From assembly GCA_948474755.1 (NCBI GenBank), contig CAOLHI010000967.1, positions 372,001 to 436,000 on the forward strand: DNA of 64,000 nucleotides, read 5' to 3'. This document shows, one piece after another, positions 55,856-64,000 of this stretch (the stretch's first letter is position 1; every line of letters begins with the position of its first letter). The notes beneath the pieces are model-generated. The model made no database searches. It was given only the letters and a program-made list of their open reading frames with translations, and was not told the DNA's origin. The stretch is from Ctenosaura bakeri. Lineage: Eukaryota; Chordata; Lepidosauria; Squamata; Iguanidae. Position numbers and translations under genes: made by a program.

Positions 55856-57489
55856 CCTAATACATAGTAGACACAGGTAAGGCTATGTCTGGGTCACAGG
55901 ACTGAGCTAATACAAGCCCAGCGGTTCATTTTAAATAAGACATCCTCATTAGTGGGGATTACTTCAATTTCAAAAGCTGTTATCTTTCCACATTCCATTC
56001 TGCATTATTTATTTTTACAATTTGAGTGATACCTGAATCTGGAGGGAAAAAGATCCCTCGGTTTGGAAGGAGGTGTGGTAGAGGATGACAATAGAATAGC
56101 ACAGAAGGAAGTGAATAGTGTTGTAATCAAGTTTACAAGTTTGCAAGTTGCATTAATTAGGGCTCAAACTCTGAAGAGCTCCAATGGGATGTCTAGAGAA
56201 TGAGGGGCTATTTATTACAGAATGGTAGTAAATAAAAAGTGCAGGGCTGGGCCAGCCATAAGACAGAATGAGGTATTTCCTTTAGGTGGCACGTTTTTGG
56301 CAGTTGTGACAGGGAAGCATGACTCTCCAAATATGTTCTTGTGTGTTTGCTGCCAGGAACAGGTAGAACAGATATGGAATTTTCTGCTTACAGTTCCAAA
56401 ATATAGCTTTGGAATTTTGGGCCTTGACAAGTGATGGGGAAAGTATTGGACCAGCTATAACAGAGCAATATATATTTAGACACAAAATGTCATATCTCTA
56501 ATATACGCTGAATGGAAAGATGTGCTTTTGAAATTCTATCTAGGAAAGAGTTCTTGTGATCATAGTAGACAGCTTATCAGCTTTGCGCAGTAGTGAAAAG
56601 GTCTCATTTGATGTTGGAAATTATTAGAAAAGGATCTGTAAATGTTATACAACTACAAAATGCTATATATATGTTTCCCAGAGATAGATACAAATTAGTT
56701 AAAATTAATTAAGTTATAAATTAAGTTGGAAATGTTCTAACAGAAAGGGATGACACAATTTTTTAAGCTGAATTGAGTTAAATTGTAATTTCTGCATTTT
56801 ACTAGTTCTAAAATTATGTTATTAATTAATGAGAGACTGCTAATGATATAACAAATTATTTATTAAATGAGAGACAGTGCTAAAGATACAACACATTTTA
56901 TATTTCCCAGCTGGTTCATAACCCAAATCCTAGGTCTCTAGGATTTATGTATGACTTCGTGCTTTCTGTTAGTCTCTTAGGGCTGGGGAATTACAGTGTT
57001 TAGGTCATAAGACCCAAGCCACTTACTTTAGTTCATTATTGGGATATGATAATTTCATTAATTCTATGATTAAGAGATTTTATATCAATGAGTACTAAGG
57101 GAACCACAGAAGGATGTATCCAGATAGCCTTTCTGAATTCCTTATCTGCATCCAGAAATTCAGTTTTAAAGCTCTTCAACCTGGGACATCTGCTGGAATC
57201 CATGTGAAAACCAGTAATCTGAACACAGGAGGAGAGGAGGAGATATGATTATTAAGAGGAGAAGAAAGGGAAAGCAAGAAAAGAGAAATGAAGCATTCAA
57301 AAAATAATGTAGCTGTTTCCTTCTTTCCTAAACTCAGCACAGGAATGAGGAGTGGGAGGAGAGGATGGATGCATTTTTCAGTTTTATTCTGGCAAAACTT
57401 TTATTTCATGGATTCAATTTAAATTTAAATAGCAATTTAACACAAAGTTCACAATGGACATAAAGCAGACATAAATTAGGAATAGGAAT
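55856..57489. other. non-coding
   Basis: AT-rich, with A/T-only stretches (56690-56880). No gene or repeat recognised. Confidence 0.4.
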
Positions 57490-57690
57490 GCACAAAAACC
57501 AATTGTGGGACACTTCAGTCTTCCTGGACATTCCACTTCAGCCCTCAGAATAGCAGTCTATGAACAAAAAAACTTCAAATGGAGATTGGAAAGAGAAAGA
57601 GCAGGACTGGGATATATCCACAAAACTCCAGTCCATCAACACTGGATGGAACAGAGACAATGGTTTCCTGACACACAACACATATTATAA
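57490..57690 (+). pseudogene. possible Penelope-like element C-terminal remnant
   Basis: The plus-strand frame in 57505-57690 contains HFSLPGHSTSALRIAVYEQ, then an RLERERAGL-GYIHKT stretch. Many GIY-YIG Penelope-like proteins end with an H-F-x-x-P-G-H-S block, a V-x-E-Q block and an R-x-x-R/K-E-x-x-x-I-x-K helix in this spacing. No start or upstream domain remains. An independent decayed copy is the best reading; a diverged unrelated repeat is possible. Confidence 0.4.
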
Positions 57691-57886
57691 AAGTAGTTAA
57701 CACCCTAGCTTGATGAGGCCTGTCTTTCCCCATTTTATCGGAATTCCTTTCTGGTACCCAGCCAGCATCATAGTACATTCCAAGAATTTCCTCCATCATT
57801 CATATGGTTCTCTGTTCATCTTGGCTTTAGGCAGTATCTTTTCTCCCAGCTTTTGTCCCCAGTTGAAGTTGTCATCACCATATTTT
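57691..57886. other. short non-coding spacer
   Basis: Nothing recognised. Confidence 0.4.
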
Positions 57887-58121
57887 TTTATTATTATTAT
57901 TTATTTGTATCCCGCCTCTCCATATGGATCGAGGCGGCGAACAACTTACAAATAGCATGTATTTCAAAACATTTCTATACATGCCCCCAACAAGCTGGGT
58001 ACTCATTTTACCGACCTGCAAAAGGATGGAAGGCTTAGTCAACCTTGGAGCCGGGCAGGATCAAACTCACAACCTTGTGGCTTGCAGTACTGGCATTTAA
58101 CCACTGCGCCACCAGGGCTCC
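57887..58121 (-). repeat. tRNA-derived SINE, CCCGCCTCT-tail family, full copy
   Basis: On the minus strand: head GGAGCCCTGGTGGCGCAGTG then GTTAAATGCCAGTACTGCAA (A-box region) and GGTTGTGAGTTTGATCCTG (B box). The body includes CAGCTTGTTGGGGGCATG, and the tail GAGGCGGGATACAAATAAAT runs into (TAA)n. The tail block resembles the LINE 3' end at 18655-18762. Closely matches 44565-44780, indicating fairly recent activity. Confidence 0.9.
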
Positions 58122-58918
58122 ATATCCACAAGTATTGTCATTACCATACCCACAAGTATTTTATTTTTATTACTATTCACTCACACACACACACACACAC
58201 ACGCCCCATGGGTATAAATGTCTGTCCAACAGCCACTTACTCCATGCATCTGGCAAAGTAGACTCAATCTACAAAAGCTTATGACACAACCTTCTTTCTT
58301 TCTGTTAGTCTCAACAGTACTGTATCACTTTGCATGAACTAAAAAGAATTGACCATTTAATTTTGTGTCTAAATGTGTGTTGCCATGCCATAGCTAGCCC
58401 AGTACTCTTCCCATCACCTGCCAAGGTTCATAACTTCCAAAGCTATATTTTGGCACAGGTACATGGTGAGGGTAGTCCCTCACATGAGATAAGCTTAAGA
58501 AGCACTGCATTAAGTCATTGGTGAACAACATGTTTGTCCACAAGGATCAGAATAGATTCTCAAGGTCAACATGTCCTAGTAGCAAGCCTTTTCTGCACAA
58601 AAACAACTTGGTCAGGTAGAGTAGATTAAAACTTCATGAGTGTTGCATAGGGGGTGATTTCAATATCTCCCTGCTCTCTGTGGTTTTCACTTCTGTGTTG
58701 AGCAGACCTCTCTCTGCCTTGTTTGGGCAAGAAAAACTTCTGCAGTGCACAGATTTTTCAAGATCCATGCTCTGGCAGTGCTCTTCTTTCCCCACTTGAA
58801 TTACCCTTTTCTTCCTGCCTGGGTGAGAAGGGATATGGTAGGTAATGCCCCATGGAAGGCCCCTGAACCACTGACTATATCAGCCTTCATTTCTATTTGT
58901 CCTTTAGTACCAACTACA
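58122..58918. other. non-coding with a CA microsatellite
   Basis: A (CA)n run at 58182-58202. No gene or other repeat recognised. Confidence 0.45.
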
Positions 58919-59136
58919 CCAGCATGGTGTGAATTGAACATTGGACTATGACCACTGAGACCAGGGTTTGATTCCCTGCTTGGCCATGGAAACTCTCTGG
59001 ATGACCTTGCACACGTCACACACTCTCAGCCCCAGAAACCCCTGTGGGTTAATTCCTTATATAGCTTGACTTGGCTTTAGGGTCACTATAAGTCAGAAAC
59101 AACTTGAAGGCACACCACTACAACAGCACCAACAGC
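58919..59136 (+). repeat. tRNA-derived SINE, (ACA)n-tail family
   Basis: Head CCAGCATGGTGTGAATTGAA and GACCAGGGTTTGATTCCCTG, then GGCCATGGAAACTCTCTGG, CACACACTCTCAGCCCCAGA, GGGTCACTATAAGTCAGAAA and CAACTTGAAGGCACACCACT. The tail is degenerate ACA. Confidence 0.92.
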
Positions 59137-60441
59137 TAAAAAGAAGACTCCCTCTCTAGTCCTTTTCTACTGGGTTATGCTACTCCTTGCATGAAAATAA
59201 GGGTGCATGACAGAAGGCAGGAGAGAATTACCATGCATTGGATTTTAAAAGGTAGAAGTGAGGACTACTAAGGCTCAGACTGCAATTTTATGGAAAGCAT
59301 ACTCAAGGAAACTCTTACTAACAAAAGAGTATTTGTGTCAAACAGGGCTGCATCACCATGAAATGAAATGACATGAAAGAGCAGCTGTAGATAGCAGATT
59401 CCAGAGAAGAATTTTCCTGCTTTCTAAATCTATTGCTCTATGCCTTTGGGAAGAAGGAGGAGGACAAGCATATGGAAGCAGTTGTAATTTTGCTGTTTTG
59501 TTTCACATGCCAAACTGACTAAAGATGGTGATACGTACTTGCTGGCGTTTCTAGTTAATGCTTCTTGCCACCCCTTGCCTCACCACAGAAACTTTTCTTT
59601 CATCTTTCTTTAATGAGTGAGGACTTCTTGTGATCAGGGAAAGACTGAACTTTTTTTAATTACTATTATTCAGGGATGAATTCAGTTCAACAAACCCTAG
59701 CTCAAATGAAGTTCTTCTTGTTGATTTTGGTTGGGGCAGTTCTTGTGTAGACATGGCAGCAGTGAGTAAGCCATTTGTGTTTGATAACACTCAAAATAAA
59801 CAATGCTGAGTCCAGTTTACTTCTTGAGTCTTACATACGGCCCATGGCATTTGCTTTGGGCAGTGAAGCTATATAAGGAATTAAAGTTCTGCACATCTAA
59901 AAGCAGTGCAATTGTGTGTGTGTGTGTAATGTTTAGACTTACAGTACAGTCATTATTTTAACAGCACTTATTGTGACTTAAGGTCAACATTCTTCTTCCA
60001 GAATTTTCTTTATTGAAGGAATGAGGCCTTATGCTACAACCTCATGCTTCTTCTAATTGGATGAGTGTTTCCTTTGTCCTTGAAGCAATGTGTGGATCCA
60101 GTATCTGTAAAATGGAAAGCATCTGCTTTCAGATTTGGCATGACTCAACTTGAAAACCCACTGCTTGTGCTATAATGCTTTAAAAAATGGATCTGCACAT
60201 TCCTGCTTCAATTGCAATGTACAGTGCTGAAGGTCATTATGAAGACTTTGTAGAACAAAGAATTGGCAAGAGCCACTGCTCAAATACCCACATAACTTCT
60301 TCTGTTTTTCAGCTATTAATGCCCCCATTTGGAAGGCTAGGATCTCCAAGGCTTTTCTTTAATTCTGCTATAGATTTATTTTTGTTTTTTTTATCTCCAT
60401 TGCAATCATTAAAGTAATCAAAGGAGGATAACTGGTATTGT
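59137..60441. other. non-coding
   Basis: No gene or repeat family recognised. A short GT run is at 59914-59927. Confidence 0.4.
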
Positions 60442-60620
60442 CATTGCATACCTTCATGTTGTTTCTGACTTATGGTGACCTAAGATGAGAGGAGGGTTTG
60501 GCAAGATTTGTTGAGAGATTTGCCTTTGCCTCCCTCTGAGACTGAGAGAGTGTGACTTGACCAAGGTCACCCACTGAGTTTCCATGGCTGAGCTGGGATT
60601 CAAACCATGATCTCCAGTCA
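60442..60620 (-). repeat. tRNA-derived SINE, (ACA)n-tail family
   Basis: Plus strand: CATTGCATACCTTCATGTTG, TTTGGCAAGATTTGTTGAG, CTGAGACTGAGAGAGTGTGA, GGTCACCCACTGAGTTTCC and CAAACCATGATCTCCAG. The outer part of the tRNA-like head is missing. A 159-codon minus-strand frame running through it (60454-60933) is a chance frame. Confidence 0.85.
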
Positions 60621-62640
60621 TAATTGCATACACAAAACTGTACTGGAACAAAAAAGAGTCGGAATCTTCCTTGAGGCCCAGATCTAGTGTTGTTGCCATG
60701 TGTTGTTTCCCCTTTGTGTATTGAAAGATGGGAATTGTTCCAGTGTATAGCACAGTATTGCAATTGTGTTGGCATGTAGAAAATTTGATCAAGCAATAAC
60801 TAAATAGCTGAGTTGATGTGCCACCATAGTTGCTAAAGTACCCACACTTGCAGCCAGCATTACGTATTGGAAACAGGATGCCATACACCACAACGACATG
60901 AAGGCAGCTTGGAAACGGTAGTGCAAGTTGCAAAGGCTAGCATAGGGCAACAGGCACAAACAAGGGTCATTTTTTTTCTCCAGGAACTATATACCATAGC
61001 AGAGTTGGGGAAGACACACTAAATGCTGTCATATCATAAAATATAGATTCTCTAAACAGTATTAGATAATGTGCTAGAATCTGTTTCTGAACAGTTTACC
61101 TTCACTACAGAACATTTCTAAGGGCATAATGCTCAGACTAAATATTTCCCAAAGCAGATAAGTCCTTAGGAATTATTAGGTTTATCCATCCTGTCATATA
61201 AAAAAAAAACCCTTACAATCTGTAAAAGGATGAAATACAATAGAGAAAGTAAATATTAATGGTTCTTGGTCTTGGAAACTGAGGTGGAGCATGCATAAAC
61301 CTCTTCACAGGAGGAGGTGTCTCTTACTAGCAGCTTTCTTATGAAGGCAAGTATGATAAGGTCCTGCCAGGACTCATGGCTGGGCAATTGCAAACTCTTG
61401 TCACTTCAGTCTGCAACTGCAAACTCTTGTCACCATCTCAATTCACCACATTCTTTGCTTCTAAGGAAACTGAAAAGGGGAGGGGGGTCCAAAAAAAGGA
61501 AAAACAGCATTCTGGACAACTTTATGTTCAGGGTCATGAGCCTGGGCCAGTTTTAAGATTCTGCATTTGTACTCTGTGCAGTGGCCATAGTTTTAAGATT
61601 CTATTTTTCCTCCTTTCTTCTCTCACCCTTTGACTCGCATAGCTCTCTGGAAGCTTGTGCTGTCCTCCCTTGTCCTTGTTAAGAAACTTTCTCCTGCTCC
61701 TTTTCTCCCAAATCTGTGGAGGAGACAAAAGGATATTCAAAATTCCCCTTCTGTTGCCATCCCTTCCAGCTGCCCTGGCACTTTCATCTCACAGGTAATC
61801 TAGATTGGGCATGTATACTGGGGCATTTATACCTGGACTAATGCATTGTAGGGATAACAGGAAATTGGACTCTACCCACCTGCTGGGCAGAGTAGATCTC
61901 AGGATGCCTGCAAGTTGGACAAATCAAATTAAAAATAAGACAATACCATACAGAATATTGTTCCTTAACTTTTTCTGATTTAAGAGATCATTGCTATTGT
62001 ATCCTGAAAGATGTTTATCAGTGAGTGCACTGTTCCATTAGCACAGACTCTGTTCTGCTCCTGAACTGCTGAACTACCATTTTCACAATGCATATCAGCT
62101 TGGCAGCCATGTCTCCTAAATGCAGCCCTCAGCAGAGATTTTCTGCTATTGTCACCTAAAATCAGCTCTTGTAGATGGAATCTGTTTTTTCAAGTACATG
62201 CGAACATTGCATTCAACCAGTTCAGATGAAGCCTAGCTGTTTATCCAAGGTACCCCATGAAATATGATAACAGGGCTCTTTATTTTTGAACATTAGGCAC
62301 TACTAATTTTAACTTCCTTTGATTGAGACTACAATCCCCAAGATTTTATCTGTGAAGGGTATCTTCATGATATGACTCACAGGTATGACTTTCAGGACAG
62401 AGTTCTTCTGCAGCTAGCATGCAATTTAGATACATTGATGAAGGTAAATCTACCTACAAGAATGATAGTGATTTTAATAAAAATCAGCATCAACTTCCAA
62501 TATGCATGTGAATATCTGCAAGGTTTGAACAGCAGATACCTAACCGTCTAGGATACGTTGCATTAGATATCACTCTACAAGCCAATTTGACCAAGCCCAA
62601 GCAATACACCTTCCAGACAGACTTCAAAATATTAAGTAGC
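60621..62640. other. non-coding
   Basis: No gene or recognised repeat. A poly-A run lies at 61200-61209. Confidence 0.4.
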
Positions 62641-63110
62641 ATCTAGTGGTCTTTGAGGACATGTGCCAGAAAAACAATACAGCTCCAAGCTTGTCAGTTT
62701 TTGGAGCTGGGGGGATTCTCTAGCTTTAAATCAGAAGATTAATTGTTTGGTGTTATCTAATTAAATGTTTTAGAAGTCGACATTTGCATTGTGTTCAGTG
62801 GGCATATTTTTCTATCACCGATAATTTTCCACTGCATTGTTCCACTGCATTTCAGAAGTAACCACACTCCAGTAGTTGCACTTTATTTAAAGAGATTTCT
62901 TTATCATTTAACTTTATTACAGCAGGCACAGCCTGGACGCTGTTCGAGTGACAAGGACTATTTCCTTAATTACTGTACACTGATAATAGCATTTACTCTG
63001 GCAGCTCCAGTGCTATTCAATCAAGCGAGATTCAATACAAAAAAAGCTGATTTGCCAAACGGAAGATTAGCATAAGTGCCTGCAGTCACATTCTATTTTT
63101 AAAGGTAAAG
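62641..63110. other. repeat-free block, possible conserved non-coding element
   Basis: Continuous complex sequence without repeats, with homeodomain-type words (GAAGATTAATTG, ATCTAATTAAATG, CCTTAATTACTG) and CTTTATTTAAAG. The plus-strand frame of 94 codons in 62791-63075 has no known domain. The long open frame may be chance. Conservation cannot be judged here. Confidence 0.3.
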
Positions 63111-64000
63111 TTCCTTCTTGCGGGAACTTTATTAAAAGCTATAACATGATTACTATCATCTACCTGCTACCAAAAGGAGGGAAAAGAAGGGCAGGGCAAT
63201 ATTCAGTCGAAGGACATTGTACATTATAGGTGCCTTCCCCACTATCCTGAAGTGTTTGATCACATGCTACTTACAAAAACAATGGCAGCAGGGTTTATTT
63301 CCCTCTTACTGAGATGTGTATACTTATGTTTATTACATCAAGTTTTCCTCCCCCTAAGTTTGTATTGTCACACTTAGTCACTGCTTGATTAAGTGATGAC
63401 TAAGGAGATTCCTTTTTTTTTTTTTAATGGAGACTTTTTTCGCACATCTACTACGGGCTGAAAATGCCAACTTCAGCATTACATATATCTTCTAGCAGAA
63501 GGTTAAACAGAACATTTAAATATAAAAATGAGATCAAAGCTCAGGAAAAAAATGATAACTGGATAACAACACTGGTATGCTACACCATTGTATGTAAAAG
63601 ATGATGACCTATTGACATAACTAATCTGTATCCAGCAAGTCAAAACACTCAAGCAATCAACAACACTCAGGCTCATATTTTCTTAACTCCTTTAGCAAAA
63701 GCAGTAGCCACTCTAGGTATTTTACAGCCTCCTCCTAAAACAGTGGGGAACATGAGATAGCCACCCTCACACACCAGTGAATGCTGTTTTCAAAGAATGA
63801 GCAGTGGTAAGACCGGTGCGATCTTCTTGTCTTTTAATTGATTCACCAAGTGGAGTCAGGGTACAAAAGACTGGCTTCAATTCGAGAAAATATGATGCCT
63901 TCTTTATTTCTTTAAATTATACCCTTATTTGTTTATGATTTATCACTTTTCTCCCAATATGAGAGCAATACACACAGTCAGCCCAGGCACTTGTCTTTCA
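63111..64000. other. non-coding
   Basis: AT-rich with a T-run at 63413-63425. No gene or repeat recognised. Confidence 0.4.

Noticed and set aside
60454..60933. 159-codon minus-strand open frame
   Set aside because: Its C-terminal third is read through a SINE and the rest shows no domain.
1..64000. CRISPR arrays, bacterial operons or phage genes
   Set aside because: Sequence is plainly vertebrate. No regularly spaced direct repeats or prokaryotic gene layout.

Overview
The window is nuclear DNA of a vertebrate, most likely a squamate reptile and probably an iguanian-type lizard. This rests on the repeats: tRNA-derived SINEs with an (ACA)n tail, a second tRNA-derived SINE whose tail ends in a CCCGCCTCT-type block shared with local LINE 3' ends, CR1/L2-like LINEs, hAT and Tigger-type MITEs, Penelope-like remnants, and a chromovirus-like Ty3/gypsy element. 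The sequence is AT-rich and CpG-poor. I found no bacterial-style genes, rRNA, functional tRNA or CRISPR. No complete host gene is visible, so the window is intergenic or lies inside large introns. One 181-bp segment on the minus strand (39448-39628) looks like a real coding exon of an unrecognised gene.

The best-defined object is a very young Ty3/gypsy LTR retrotransposon at 48165-53394, minus strand. It has near-identical 306/305-bp LTRs, a perfect 5-bp GTTAC target duplication, and one open gag-protease-RT-RNase H frame of 1139 codons. Integrase follows in three pieces, each break lying at a homopolymer run. A 13-nt primer-binding segment beside the 5' LTR is the exact complement of a sequence inside the LTR, which is the signature of self-priming (Tf1/sushi type). 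There is no room for a chromodomain after the integrase C-terminus.

Other repeats, left to right: tRNA-SINEs near 1.7, 3.5 and 10.4 kb; a 948-bp solo LTR at 11475-12422, related to a second solo LTR in opposite orientation at 36757-37723 (both begin TGTTAC, end GTAACA and have 4-bp duplications); foldback MITEs at 12.6 and 26.6 kb; Tigger-like MITEs at 15.0 and 24.3 kb and another pair at 27.3 and 54.4 kb; a 5S-rRNA-derived SINE at 15.76-15.94 kb; a Penelope-like endonuclease remnant at 20.1-21.4 kb split by a hAT MITE with a perfect 8-bp duplication; another hAT-like element at 23.3-24.2 kb; a decayed LINE with reverse transcriptase remnants at 33.2-35.2 kb; a hAT MITE at 41.0 kb; and a CR1 3' end at 47.3 kb.

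Nesting gives a relative history. The old LINE and Penelope remnants were broken by hAT elements and by the solo LTR. The gypsy element is the latest arrival. Between the repeats are several AT-rich, repeat-free blocks (about 8.5, 16.4-17.3, 29.1, 43.3 and 62.6-63.1 kb) rich in TAAT-type words. They could be conserved regulatory DNA, but that cannot be shown from one sequence.
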